A stretch of 28,261 nucleotides of DNA from Pseudomonadota bacterium (GTDB taxonomy: Bacteria > Pseudomonadota > Gammaproteobacteria > Steroidobacterales > Steroidobacteraceae). Shown in pieces: positions 15,628-24,475 of the stretch. Location of the stretch: the NCBI GenBank assembly GCA_003242685.1, contig QGVD01000049.1:1-28261 (forward strand), read 5' to 3'. A program made the translations under genes and the position numbers. Within the stretch, counting starts at the first letter, position 1. The number at the start of each line of letters is the position of its first letter. A model generated the notes under the pieces. The model was given only the letters and a program-made list of their open reading frames with translations, ran no database searches and had not been told where the DNA came from.

Positions 15628-16945
15628 TGGAGCTCTCGGTCACTTCCTCCGCCGGATCGCCGCTCATCTGGATCGCAAGAATGAGCTGCCGCGCCTGAGG
15701 GACGAGCACCGGCAGGCGCAGCGCGAAGAAGATCGCACCCGCGATGCACACGGCACCGCCGAGCGCCACCGTGCCCGGCGCACCCAGGTGATGCGCGATC
15801 GATCCCGACATCAGCGCGCCGAAAGGCGCCATCCCCATGAACATCATGGAGTAGACCGACATCACGCGCCCGCGCAGCTCGTCCGGCACCATCGACTGCA
15901 CGAGCGTGTTCGACGAGGCCATCTGCGTCATCATCGAGAAGCCCACGGGCACGAGCAGCATCGCGGACAGCCAGAACGAGCGCGACAGCGAGAAGAGAAT
16001 CAGGCTCACGCCGAAACCGCCCGCGGCCATCGCGACCCAGCGTCCGAGTCCGATCAGGCGATTGCGTGCCGCGAGCGTCAGCGCGGCTGCGAGCGCGCCG
16101 ATGCCCGACGCGCCCATGAGGATGCCGAGCCCGCTCGCGCCTCCGTGCAGGATGTCGGCGGCGAAGATCGGCATCAGCACGACGTACGGCATGCCGAAGA
16201 GGCTCACGAGGCCGAGGAGGAGCAGCAGCGCACGCACGGGCGGCGTGCGCGCCACGTAGCGGAAGCCCTCCACGACGTTCCGGAGCGGTGAGCCGACGAG
16301 CGGCACGCGGACGTGCGCGGAGAGCCGCATGCGCATGAGCGCCCCGAGCACGGCGACATAGGACAGGCCGTTCAGCAGGAAGCACCAGCCTTCGCCGACC
16401 GCCGCCACGAGCATTCCCGCGAGCGCCGGTCCCACGATCCGCGCTCCGTTCACCATGGAAGAGTTGAGCGCGATCGCGTTCATGAGGTCCTGCTTGCCCA
16501 CCATGTCGACGACGAACGCCGACTGCGCGGGAATGAAGAACGCGTTGATGGTGCCGAACAGGCTCGCCAGCACGAACACGTGCCAGACCTGCACGTAGCC
16601 GGTGAGCGTCAGCGTCGCGAGGAGGAGCGCGAGGACCATCGAGGCCGACTGAGTGGCGATGAGCACCCTGTGGCGGCTGAAGCGATCGGCCACCACACCG
16701 CCGAGCGGCGCGAGCAGGAAGACCGGGAGCTGGGATGCAAAGCCGACGGCGCCGAGCAGGACGGCCGATTCGGTGAGCCGGTACACGAGCCAGCTCTGCG
16801 CGACCGTCTGCATCCACGTGCCGGAGAGCGAGATGATCTGCCCGGCGAAGAACAGACGGTAGTTGCGATGCCGGAACGCGCGCAGCGCCGCCGGCGGATT
16901 CCAGTGCGTGCGGGTCGCGGGACGTTCTTCCGTCGGTGTGCTCAT
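15596..16945 (-). CDS. MFS exporter, EntS/DHA3-like
   Basis: The product is 449 residues. Motifs near the start, AFRHRNYRLFFAGQIISLSGTWMQTVAQSWLVYRLT (residues about 23-58), are typical of the MFS_3/EntS-type exporters, as are LGGVVADRFSRHRVL in loop 2-3, NAFFIPAQSAFVVDMV and NSSMVNGARIVGPALAG. About twelve membrane segments fit a full carrier. Members export siderophores or drugs by proton antiport; the substrate here is unknown. The start has only a weak Shine-Dalgarno. The gene is divergent from the hydrolase gene (84-base gap) and overlaps the OFA-like gene by 32 bases at the 3' end. Confidence 0.9.
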   Translation of the reverse strand: MSTPTEERPATRTHWNPPAALRAFRHRNYRLFFAGQIISLSGTWMQTVAQSWLVYRLTESAVLLGAVGFASQLPVFLLAPLGGVVADRFSRHRVLIATQSASMVLALLLATLTLTGYVQVWHVFVLASLFGTINAFFIPAQSAFVVDMVGKQDLMNAIALNSSMVNGARIVGPALAGMLVAAVGEGWCFLLNGLSYVAVLGALMRMRLSAHVRVPLVGSPLRNVVEGFRYVARTPPVRALLLLLGLVSLFGMPYVVLMPIFAADILHGGASGLGILMGASGIGALAAALTLAARNRLIGLGRWVAMAAGGFGVSLILFSLSRSFWLSAMLLVPVGFSMMTQMASSNTLVQSMVPDELRGRVMSVYSMMFMGMAPFGALMSGSIAHHLGAPGTVALGGAVCIAGAIFFALRLPVLVPQARQLILAIQMSGDPAEEVTESSITAESAETAR

Positions 16946-17029
16946 CGTGCGACAGGCCGAGCTCGAGTCCTTGCCGGATGCGGGAACGGCGCATGCGAGG
17001 GGGAGCGCACTCGCCTCACGGAGATTGCG

Positions 17030-18226
17030 ATGTCCGGAATCCGCTGTCGGGCTCGTGCGGTCACGCTCGCGTCCATTCTACTGATCTGTGTGCAGCTCGC
17101 CGTCCGGCCGGCGCACGCTCGGGATGAATCACCGTGCACGACGGGACTGCTGCCGGGCGGCGCGCAGTACACCATCGTCGCGCCGCAGGGCTGGACGCCG
17201 GCGGCGGGCGAGCTCCTGATCCTGGCACCGGGCTACACCTTCCCCGGTGAGCAAGCCGAGGTCCCGACCGTCGACGAAGACGTATTCCTCACGCTCTCGG
17301 CGTTCGGATTCGCGGTTGCGGGCGTGACCTATCGCAAGAGCGGGCTCGCGGTGAAGCAGGGCGCGGAGGATCTCGAGGAGCTGCTCGCCTTCTTCACCGG
17401 CGATCCGCTCCAGTGCGGCTATGGACGTGCGAACCGGATCTGGCTCATCGGCGGATCGGAAGGCGGGCTGATCGCGGCGCTCGTCGGCGAGCGGCACGCG
17501 CAGCGGCCCGATCCTCTCGTCGACGGCGTGCTCGCAGGCTGTGCACCCGTCGGCGATTTCCGCCGGCAGCTCGATTACATCATCGATTTCCGCGTGGTGT
17601 TCGACGCGCTGTTCCCCGGCGTGATCCCGGGCAGCGCGCTCGACGTTCCGCCGGAGGTCGGCGCGGAGTGGGACACCGTCCACGTTCCCCGCATCCGTGA
17701 GCTGATCGCGGCCGATCCGGCTCGCGTGGAAGGCCTGCTGCGCATCACCGGTGCGGCATACGTGCCGGAAGATCCGTCGACGATCGAAGAGACCGTGCTG
17801 GCGCTGCTCGAGTATGGCGTCCGTGCGACGAACGATGCGCTGTTCACGCTCGGCGGCTCGCCGTACGACAATCTCGCGCGCGTCTACGCCGGATCGGGAG
17901 ACCCCGCGCTCGATGTCGCGGTGAATGCCGCGGTCGTGCGTCATGCCGCCGACCCGATCGCACTCGCCGAGCTCGAGGCCTTCTACACCACGAACGGCAA
18001 CGTCGCGCGCGCGGACGAGGGCGGGTCGGACGTCCCGGTCGTCCTGCTGCACACGGAAAGCGATCCGATCGTGCCGTTCTGGCATGCGCAGCAGTACCAG
18101 GAGAAGGTCCTCGCCGCCGGTGCTCAGGAGAAGCACGCGAGCTTCCCTGTCGCGCGCTACGGGCACTGCACCTTCGACCCGATGGAAGTCTTCACCGCGC
18201 TCTTCACGCTCATGATGCTGCGCTGA
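17030..18226 (+). CDS. Secreted alpha/beta hydrolase
   Basis: The product is 398 residues from the ATG at 17030, chosen because GGAG (17020-17023) precedes it and a signal peptide follows at once (RCRARAVTLASILLICVQLAV, cleavage AHA). The much longer open frame upstream runs antisense through the MFS exporter and is rejected. The catalytic triad is visible: nucleophile S143 in IGGSEGG (GxSxG), acid D345 in HTESDPIVP, and H379 in RYGHC. Cysteines 36, 129, 171 and 380 could form disulfides. A large insert (about 180-300) caps the site. It is probably a periplasmic or extracellular esterase or peptidase of unknown substrate. Confidence 0.85.
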   Translation: MSGIRCRARAVTLASILLICVQLAVRPAHARDESPCTTGLLPGGAQYTIVAPQGWTPAAGELLILAPGYTFPGEQAEVPTVDEDVFLTLSAFGFAVAGVTYRKSGLAVKQGAEDLEELLAFFTGDPLQCGYGRANRIWLIGGSEGGLIAALVGERHAQRPDPLVDGVLAGCAPVGDFRRQLDYIIDFRVVFDALFPGVIPGSALDVPPEVGAEWDTVHVPRIRELIAADPARVEGLLRITGAAYVPEDPSTIEETVLALLEYGVRATNDALFTLGGSPYDNLARVYAGSGDPALDVAVNAAVVRHAADPIALAELEAFYTTNGNVARADEGGSDVPVVLLHTESDPIVPFWHAQQYQEKVLAAGAQEKHASFPVARYGHCTFDPMEVFTALFTLMMLR

Positions 18227-18244
18227 GCACGGTGCAGGAAGTCC

Positions 18245-18271
18245 GCACCGGAGCGCGATGCGCTCCGGTGC
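18245..18271. terminator. Perfect 12-bp hairpin between convergent genes
   Basis: GCACCGGAGCGC (18245-18256) pairs fully with 18260-18271 around a GAT loop, in the 61-base gap between the hydrolase (plus) and M16 peptidase (minus) stops. It probably terminates both transcripts. No T-run is present. Confidence 0.65.
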
Positions 18272-18287
18272 ACGGCGGAAAGAGGCT

Positions 18288-21197
18288 TCACCGGCTCGAG
18301 GCCGCTGCGGAACCGTTCACCAGCCGCCCCTCGTAATCGCGCACCTCCACCCGGCCGTAGCCGAGCTTGCGCAGCTCCGGCTCGATGCGCGCGCGATCGC
18401 CGACCGCGACGATCACCATGCGCTGCGGCTCGAGGTGCTCGCGCGCGACGCGCTGCACGTCCTCCGCACCGACCGCCTGGATCGCGCCCGGCAGGTTGTT
18501 GAAGTAGTCGAGCGGGAGCTCGTACACGAAGAGCTGACCGATGCTGGCCGCCGTCTGCGAGCTGGTCTCGAAGAGGCCGGGCAGCGAGCGCGCGAAGGCG
18601 TCGCGCGCGGTCTCGAGCTCCTGCGTCGTCACCGGTGCGGTGCGCATGAGCTCGATTTCCTTGAGGATCTCGCGGATGGCGGGCGCCGTCACGTCGGTGC
18701 GCACGCTGGTGGCGACGATGAAGGGTCCCGCTCCGCGCCGGAACCCGAAGCCCGAGCCCGCCCCGTAGGTGTAGCCGTTCTTCTCGCGCAGATTCATGTT
18801 GATGCGGCTCGAGAACAGCCCGCCCAGCGTCGTGTTCATCACCTGCAGGGCGACGTAATCGGGATGGGCGCGCGGCACGCCGACGTGACCCATGCGGAGT
18901 GCCGTCTGCGGCGAGCCGGGCCGGTCGACGACGACGATCCGCGGCTCCACCGAATCCTTCACCTCGGGACGCTCGAGCCTTTCGCTGGTGCCCTGCCACG
19001 CGCCGAAGTGCTTCTCGGCGAGCTCGCGCAGCTCGTTCATCGTGATGGCGCCGGCGACGGCGAGCGCCGCGTTCTCCGGCACGTAGCCGGCCTGCCAGAA
19101 GCGCACGAGATCGTCACGCGTGATCGCCTTGAGCGACTCCTCCGTGCCGAGCTCGATGTAGCCGTAGGGATGGTCGGTGCCGTAGACGACCCGGTTGAAG
19201 ATCTTCGCCGCGAGCGCGGTGGGCGCATCGCGCTGCTGCAGCAGCCGCGTCAGCCGGTCGTTGCGCACGCGCTCGATCTCTTCCTCGGCGAACACCGGGT
19301 TGAGCGTGACGTCGGCGACGAGCTCGAACGCCCTGTCGACATGCTGCTTGAGCGTCAGTACGCCGACGTTCGAGTAGTCGCTTCCCGAGCCGCTCACGAA
19401 CGTGGCGCCGATCTGTGCGAAGGCGTCCGCGATCTCGAGTGCCGAGCGGGTCTTCGTGCCCTCATCGAGCATGTCCGCCGTGAAGTTCGCGAGCCCCGGC
19501 TTGTCCGGCGGATTGACGTCGCTGCCGCTCAGCACCACGAGGCTGGCGGCGACCACCGGGAGCTCGTGTTTCTCGACCAGCAGCACGGTGAGGCCGTTCG
19601 GGAGCGTGAAGCGCTGCGGAACGGGCAGTGAGAGCTTCGGATCCGGACCCGGCGCCGGAGGATTCGCACGCCAGCTCTCGTCCCGGGTCGTGCTCGCGTC
19701 CTGCTGTGCGGTGAGCGTCTGCAGCCCGGTGCCCGCAGCCTCGGTCGTGCGCGGAACGTCCTCGATCACCTTCTGTCCCGGCACGCCGTAGACGACGACG
19801 CGCCGGTTCTGCGCGAGGTGCTCGCGCGCGAACTCGCGCACGCCCCCTTCGGTGACCTTGCGGTAGCGGCCGAGGTCGGTGGCCAGGTAGCCCGGATCCC
19901 CGACGTAGAAGTTGTACTGATTCAGCCGGTCGGCGACACCGCCGAATCCGCCCAGGCGCTCGAGGCCGCGCAGTACCTGCGCCTCGATGGTGTTGCGAGC
20001 GCGCTCGAGCTCGATCGCCTGCGGGCCCTTCTCGCGAATCGCCTCGAGCTCCGCGTCGATAGCCTTCTCCAGCTCCTCGAGCGTCACACCCGGTTTGGCC
20101 GTCGCCTCGATCGAGAATACTGAAGTGAGCAGCATCGAGCTCTGGCTCGCCGAGACGTCCTGCGCGATCTTGAGGTCGTAGACGAGCTTCTTGTAGAGCC
20201 GGCTCGACTTGCCGCCGCCCAGCAGAATCGCGAGCAGATCGGCCTCGGCGTCACCCGGTGCGTAGATGGACGGCGTCAGCCACGCCATGTAGAGCCGCGG
20301 CAGCTCCACCTGATCGGTCACCGTCACGCGCCGCTCGGACGTGATGGGCGGCGTCGTCACGTCGATCTTCGGCACCGGGGGACCGGAGGGAATGGAGCCG
20401 AAGTACTTCTCGACGAGCGCCCTGGTCTTCTCCCTGTCGATGTCGCCGACGATCGCGATGCTCGCGTTGTTCGGACCGTAGTACTGGCGGAAGAACTCGC
20501 GCACGTCCTCGAGGCTTGCCGCCTGGATATCGGCGTGCGAGCCGATGATCGACGCGTAGTACGGATGCCCCTTCGGGAACAGCTGATGGAAGAGCGCTTC
20601 CTCGACGAGCCCGTACGGACGGTTCTCGACGCTCTGCCGGCGCTCGTTGCGCACCACGTCGCGCTGGTTCTCCAGCTTCTGCGCGTCGAGCGTCTCGAGC
20701 ATGAAGCCCATGCGGTCGCTCTCGAGCCACAGGGCGAGCTCGAGCTGGTTGGAAGGCAGCGTCTGAAAGTAGTTCGTGCGGTCGAAGCCCGTCGTGCCGT
20801 TGATCTCGCTCGCGCCGGCCGCCTCGAGCAGGCGGAAGTGCGCGTCGTCCGGAACGTGCTTCGAGCCCTGGAACATCATGTGCTCGAAGAGGTGCGCGAA
20901 GCCGGTTCGCCCGGGACGCTCGTGGGCGGGACCCACGTGGTACCAGACGTTCACCGCGACGAGGGGCAGCCGGTGATCCTCGAGCAGGATTACGTCGAGT
21001 CCGTTCGGCAGCTCGTACTTCTCGAACTGAAGCTCCGGGATCTCGGGAGCCGTCGCGGACGCGGTGCCCTCGGAGGCTCTCTGCGCCCCGCAGCCGTACG
21101 TGACTGCGAATGCAGCTGCGACCAGCGCAGCGACGAGAAAGGTCCTGAATCCCCGGATGCCGGATGAACGGCGTGAGGGTCGCGATACGTCTTGCAT
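18288..21197 (-). CDS. M16 family zinc metallopeptidase, two-half fused form
   Basis: The product is 969 residues, about twice the single-unit length. The N-terminus has a basic segment, a hydrophobic stretch (FLVAALVAAAFAVTYGC) and a possible lipidated Cys36, so it is exported. The first half has the inverted zinc motif H102-L-F-E105-H106 and the third ligand E185 in VVRNERRQS, so it is catalytically competent. The second half (from about residue 530) keeps the M16 fold with NGLTVLLVEKHELPVVA but lacks HxxEH, as in pitrilysin-type clamshells with one active half. It probably degrades small proteins or peptides in the periplasm. It is divergent from the M28 peptidase. I do not call it PqqF, which is a different branch. 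Confidence 0.92.
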   Translation of the reverse strand: MQDVSRPSRRSSGIRGFRTFLVAALVAAAFAVTYGCGAQRASEGTASATAPEIPELQFEKYELPNGLDVILLEDHRLPLVAVNVWYHVGPAHERPGRTGFAHLFEHMMFQGSKHVPDDAHFRLLEAAGASEINGTTGFDRTNYFQTLPSNQLELALWLESDRMGFMLETLDAQKLENQRDVVRNERRQSVENRPYGLVEEALFHQLFPKGHPYYASIIGSHADIQAASLEDVREFFRQYYGPNNASIAIVGDIDREKTRALVEKYFGSIPSGPPVPKIDVTTPPITSERRVTVTDQVELPRLYMAWLTPSIYAPGDAEADLLAILLGGGKSSRLYKKLVYDLKIAQDVSASQSSMLLTSVFSIEATAKPGVTLEELEKAIDAELEAIREKGPQAIELERARNTIEAQVLRGLERLGGFGGVADRLNQYNFYVGDPGYLATDLGRYRKVTEGGVREFAREHLAQNRRVVVYGVPGQKVIEDVPRTTEAAGTGLQTLTAQQDASTTRDESWRANPPAPGPDPKLSLPVPQRFTLPNGLTVLLVEKHELPVVAASLVVLSGSDVNPPDKPGLANFTADMLDEGTKTRSALEIADAFAQIGATFVSGSGSDYSNVGVLTLKQHVDRAFELVADVTLNPVFAEEEIERVRNDRLTRLLQQRDAPTALAAKIFNRVVYGTDHPYGYIELGTEESLKAITRDDLVRFWQAGYVPENAALAVAGAITMNELRELAEKHFGAWQGTSERLERPEVKDSVEPRIVVVDRPGSPQTALRMGHVGVPRAHPDYVALQVMNTTLGGLFSSRINMNLREKNGYTYGAGSGFGFRRGAGPFIVATSVRTDVTAPAIREILKEIELMRTAPVTTQELETARDAFARSLPGLFETSSQTAASIGQLFVYELPLDYFNNLPGAIQAVGAEDVQRVAREHLEPQRMVIVAVGDRARIEPELRKLGYGRVEVRDYEGRLVNGSAAASSR

Positions 21198-21278
21198 GGC
21201 CTTCGAGCCTCGCCCGATGAAGCGTCCTGGCCCCGCATGTTACCTTGAGCGCCTCGATTCTGACGGAGGACCGCAAAG

Positions 21279-22988
21279 ATGAGTTCCATCCAGCGGACCC
21301 GGCGGCTCACCGCCGGCCTCGCAGGGCTCGCGCTAGCCGCCATCGCAGGCGCGCAGTCGATCTCCAGTCCGCAGGCCATCGAGATCCCGCAGGCCGTCGA
21401 GCAGACGGCACGGCGGCACATCACGGCCGCGGCGCTCCGAGGCCCGATCCGTTTCCTCGCCCACGACCTGCTCGAAGGCCGTGCGCCGGCGAGCCGCGGC
21501 GAGGCGATCGCACGGGCGTACCTCGCCGCCGAGCTCGAGAGTCTCGGCTACGAGCCCGGCGGTCCGAACGGACAGTGGGAGCAGGTATTCGACGTCGTCG
21601 GCGTCACCGCGCAGGCGCCGCAGACCTGGAGTTTCCGCGGCAACGGAAAGTCCGTCGATCTCAAGTGGTCGCAGGACTTCATCGCGGCGAGCGGCGTTCA
21701 GGACGAGCGCGCGGTGATCGAGAACGCCGAGCTCGTGTTCGTCGGCTACGGCATCCAGGCGCCCGAGTATCAGTGGGACGACTTCAAGGGAATGGATCTC
21801 AGGGGCAAGGTCCTGCTGATGCTCAACAACGATCCCGACTGGGATCCGAAGCTCTTCGAAGGCAATCGCCGTCTCTACTACGGCCGCTGGACGTACAAGT
21901 ACGAGAGTGCCGCGCGGCAGGGCGCCGCCGGTGCCATCATCATTCACACGACGCCTTCGGCCGGTTATCCGTGGCAGGTGGTGCAGTCGTCCTGGACCGG
22001 CGAGCAGTTCGAGCTGCCGGCCGCGGGCGAGCCGCGCATCCAGGTGAAGGGCTGGGCCACCGAAGAGGCGACGCGCCGGCTCGTGCAGGCCGCAGGCCGC
22101 AGTCTCGACGAGCTCGTGCAGGCCGCGCGCTCGCGCGACTTCAAGCCGGTTCCGCTCGGTCTCCGCACGTCGATCACGCTCACCAACAGGATCTCGCGCG
22201 TGCAGACGGCGAACGTCGCGGGTCTCCTGCGCGGCAGCGATCCGGAGCTCTCGAAAGAGGTGGTCGTGTACTCGGCGCATTACGATCACCTCGGAGTCGG
22301 TGAGCCGGATGCGGAAGGCGATCGCATCTACAACGGTGCGCGCGACAACGCGGCAGGCTCCGCGCAGCTTCTCGCCATAGCGCGCGCGTTCGCGGCCCTG
22401 CCCGAAAGACCGCGCCGCTCGATCCTCATACTGTTCGTCGCGGCGGAAGAGCAGGGCCTGCTCGGCTCGAGCTACTACGCGCAGAATCCGACGTTCCCGC
22501 CGGGCCGTATCGCCGCGAACATCAACTACGACGGCGGCAACATCTGGGGCGCCACGCGCGACGTCACGTTCATCGGCATGGGCAAGTCCTCGCTCGATGC
22601 GATCGTGCAGGCGCTCGCGCAGCGCCAGGGCCGCACGGTGAAGCCCGATCAGTTCCCGGACCGCGGCTTCTACTACCGCTCCGACCAGTTCGCCTTCGCG
22701 AAGATCGGCGTGCCCGCCGTGTATCTCGACGACGGCACGGAGTACGTGGGCCGGCCCGAAGGATGGGGCAAGCAGCAGATGGAGGCGTGGGAGGCGAAGC
22801 ACTATCACCAGCCGAGCGACGAGCTGGACGACAGCTGGAACTTCGACGGCATGATCCAGGACACCGAGCTCGGCTTCCTCACCGGCTGGGTCGTCGCGCA
22901 GAGCGACACGCTGCCGCAGTGGAATCCCGGCGACGAATTCGAGGCCGCACGCAAGCGCGCGCTGGCTGAGGTCGCCCAGCGCCCGTAA
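21279..22988 (+). CDS. Exported M28 family zinc peptidase with PA domain
   Basis: The product is 569 residues. GGAGGA (21265-21270) fixes the start. A signal peptide (about 1-25, cleavage AGA) is followed by an N-terminal segment, an inserted PA-like domain (about 140-280, with VGYGIQAPEYQWDDFKGMDL and GAAGAIIIHTT), and the catalytic core. Metal ligands are H334 (SAHYDH), bridging D356 (GARDNAAG), E390-E391 (AAEEQGLLGS), D418 (NYDGG) and H510 (HYHQPSDE); the full M28 di-zinc set is present. It is an aminopeptidase or carboxypeptidase acting in the periplasm or outside the cell. Its divergent M16 neighbour suggests a peptide-scavenging pair. It ends at strong hairpins. Confidence 0.93.
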   Translation: MSSIQRTRRLTAGLAGLALAAIAGAQSISSPQAIEIPQAVEQTARRHITAAALRGPIRFLAHDLLEGRAPASRGEAIARAYLAAELESLGYEPGGPNGQWEQVFDVVGVTAQAPQTWSFRGNGKSVDLKWSQDFIAASGVQDERAVIENAELVFVGYGIQAPEYQWDDFKGMDLRGKVLLMLNNDPDWDPKLFEGNRRLYYGRWTYKYESAARQGAAGAIIIHTTPSAGYPWQVVQSSWTGEQFELPAAGEPRIQVKGWATEEATRRLVQAAGRSLDELVQAARSRDFKPVPLGLRTSITLTNRISRVQTANVAGLLRGSDPELSKEVVVYSAHYDHLGVGEPDAEGDRIYNGARDNAAGSAQLLAIARAFAALPERPRRSILILFVAAEEQGLLGSSYYAQNPTFPPGRIAANINYDGGNIWGATRDVTFIGMGKSSLDAIVQALAQRQGRTVKPDQFPDRGFYYRSDQFAFAKIGVPAVYLDDGTEYVGRPEGWGKQQMEAWEAKHYHQPSDELDDSWNFDGMIQDTELGFLTGWVVAQSDTLPQWNPGDEFEAARKRALAEVAQRP

Positions 22989-23014
22989 CTGCGCGCAAAC
23001 GGGCACACGCCGCC

Positions 23015-23089
23015 GCGACGTCAGCGTCTGCAGTCAGACGCGACGTCGCGTGCGGTGCCGCCGGACGCGCACTCCGGCGGCACCGCACG
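23015..23089. terminator. Two adjoining strong hairpins between convergent genes
   Basis: Hairpin 1 (23015-23049): GCGACGTC and GCGTCTG, separated by one bulged A, pair with 23035-23049 around a CAGT loop. Hairpin 2 (23049-23089): a perfect 17-bp stem with a CGCGCAC loop. They abut in the 112-base gap between the M28 stop and the small lipoprotein stop. Both can form in either transcript; no T-run is present. Confidence 0.7.
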
Positions 23090-23100
23090 GCGTACGGCCG

Positions 23101-23394
23101 TCAGAAGACGGGCCCGCGGATCTGCTCGAGCATGCGCATCTGCGCGTCGAGGTCCGCGCGCTCGACGCAGTGGCACTGCTCCGCTCCGCGGAATCGCGAG
23201 AACGAGGTGCAGGCCAGCACTTCCTGTGGACCGCACCGCATCGAACGCTCTGCAGCAGCGCGTTCGATGTTCTCGATGATCGTGCGGCTGTCGATGGGAT
23301 CCGGATCCCGATCGGCCTTGAGCGACGGCCCCGAGGCGCAGGCCGGCGTCAGAAGGAGAACCAGGACGACCGCTTCCACTCGTGTCCCGTCCAT
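23101..23394 (-). CDS. Small cysteine-containing lipoprotein, unknown function
   Basis: The product is 97 residues from the ATG at 23394, supported by AGGAGG about 6-12 bases upstream on the minus strand. The frame remains open further upstream, antisense to nothing conserved, and that part is discarded. The N-terminus VEAVVLVLLLTPAC ends in a lipobox-like Cys19, so the protein is probably an anchored lipoprotein. The remainder is mostly helical and polar, with cysteines 54, 62, 74 and 76 in the pattern RCGPQEVLAC...EQCHC. The CHC motif and spacing suggest disulfides or a metal site. I recall similar short proteins in gammaproteobacteria but know no function. It is downstream of the rhomboid gene (152-base gap) and may be co-transcribed. 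Confidence 0.7.
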   Translation of the reverse strand: MDGTRVEAVVLVLLLTPACASGPSLKADRDPDPIDSRTIIENIERAAAERSMRCGPQEVLACTSFSRFRGAEQCHCVERADLDAQMRMLEQIRGPVF

Positions 23395-23546
23395 CTCCGT
23401 CCTCCTGGCGGTGCGTTGCACACCGCCTGCTTTGAGCAGCCGGCGCGTCACGGTTGCGGGTGAGGGGGAGACGGGCAGCCGCACCGGCCGGCGATGCGCG
23501 TCAAGCATTTTGTGTTCCCGTCGCGCAGGACGACGTTCGCGAAGCT

Positions 23547-24428
23547 TCAGACGAGTGCGCGGATCCACGCGACCGCGAGCAGCGCGAACGTTGCAAGTCC
23601 CGCGATGCCTTGCGTGGTGCGCTGCCGCAGACGAGAAGCGGAAGGCAGTGCGAGCAGTGAGCCGGTGACCGCTCCGAGGACGAAGCCGGCCGCATGAGCG
23701 ACGAGATCGGTGTTCTCGCCCTGCGAGCCGGTCCATCCGAGGAGCACGATCCCGGCGACGAGCGGCCCCCAGCGCGGTGCCCAGCGCCGCGCCGTCCGAT
23801 GACGTTCGCGCCACGTATACGCGGCGAGAATGCCGATCGCAGCGAAGAGCGCAGTGGAAGCGCCAACGGAGCGGTACACGGCCGGGCCGATCAGCGCATC
23901 GAGCAGATTGGCGAGCGATGCGGAGAGGACGATCGCGCACCACGCGAGGCCTGGTCCCAGCCGCCGGCCCGCGAAGTAACCGATCCAGACGCCGAAGACG
24001 AGATTGCCTGCGAGGTGCTCGGCGTCCCGATGGAGCACGAGCGCCGTGACGGCGCGCCACCATTCGCCCTGCTGCACGCGTGAAGCGTCGAGCTCGCCGC
24101 GCGCGAATGCGTCGAGCGGACCGATGCCTCGTGCGATCGCGAAGCTCGCGCCGAGCAGGACGAAGGCGTAGAGCAGTGCGCCGATCCACGCGCCGCCGTG
24201 TCTTTCTTCCGGAGGTGGCGGAGGCGGAGCAGGGACGACCCGGCTTTCCGCCTCGTACTGAGCGAGATGCCGGGTCGCCAGTACGACGACGGATTCGTCC
24301 ACCCAGAGACGGAACAGCCCGCCTTCGAACGTCACCTCGCTCGGAATGCCGACGGCGGTGAGAACGAAGGCGCGCTCTTCGCATTCCGCGAGATGCGGTG
24401 AGCTGTGGATTTCGATGAGCGGATTCAC
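23547..24428 (-). CDS. Rhomboid family intramembrane serine protease
   Basis: The product is 293 residues. A soluble N-terminal domain (about 1-65, with HLAECEERAFVLTAVGIPSE) of the kind found in front of some rhomboids is followed by a proline run (68-73) and six membrane segments. Rhomboid signatures are present: WWRAVTALVLHRDAEHLAGN with H138 and N142, the nucleophile S191 in VGASTALFAA, and H245 in VAHAAGFVLGA. These give the Ser-His dyad with Ser in a GxS context, so activity is expected. The protease would cut transmembrane substrates in the inner membrane; none is identifiable. It is divergent from the YkgJ-type gene (47-base gap) and upstream of the small lipoprotein gene. Confidence 0.9.
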   Translation of the reverse strand: MNPLIEIHSSPHLAECEERAFVLTAVGIPSEVTFEGGLFRLWVDESVVVLATRHLAQYEAESRVVPAPPPPPPEERHGGAWIGALLYAFVLLGASFAIARGIGPLDAFARGELDASRVQQGEWWRAVTALVLHRDAEHLAGNLVFGVWIGYFAGRRLGPGLAWCAIVLSASLANLLDALIGPAVYRSVGASTALFAAIGILAAYTWRERHRTARRWAPRWGPLVAGIVLLGWTGSQGENTDLVAHAAGFVLGAVTGSLLALPSASRLRQRTTQGIAGLATFALLAVAWIRALV

Positions 24429-24475
24429 GCGGCAGGTTGAAGCATATCCCAGCGGGGCTTAGAGTTGCCGCCCGC

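Noticed and set aside
15534..16994. 486-codon minus-strand open frame overlapping the MFS exporter
   Set aside because: It lies in another frame of the same strand and has no membrane segments; the 449-residue exporter is the real product.
16313..17029. Long upstream extension of the hydrolase frame
   Set aside because: It runs antisense to the exporter gene, and the ATG at 17030 has a ribosome-binding site followed directly by a signal peptide.
18288..21197. Calling the M16 peptidase PqqF because of the nearby PQQ enzyme
   Set aside because: No pqqABCDE genes are in the window, and the sequence looks like a general exported two-half M16 peptidase.
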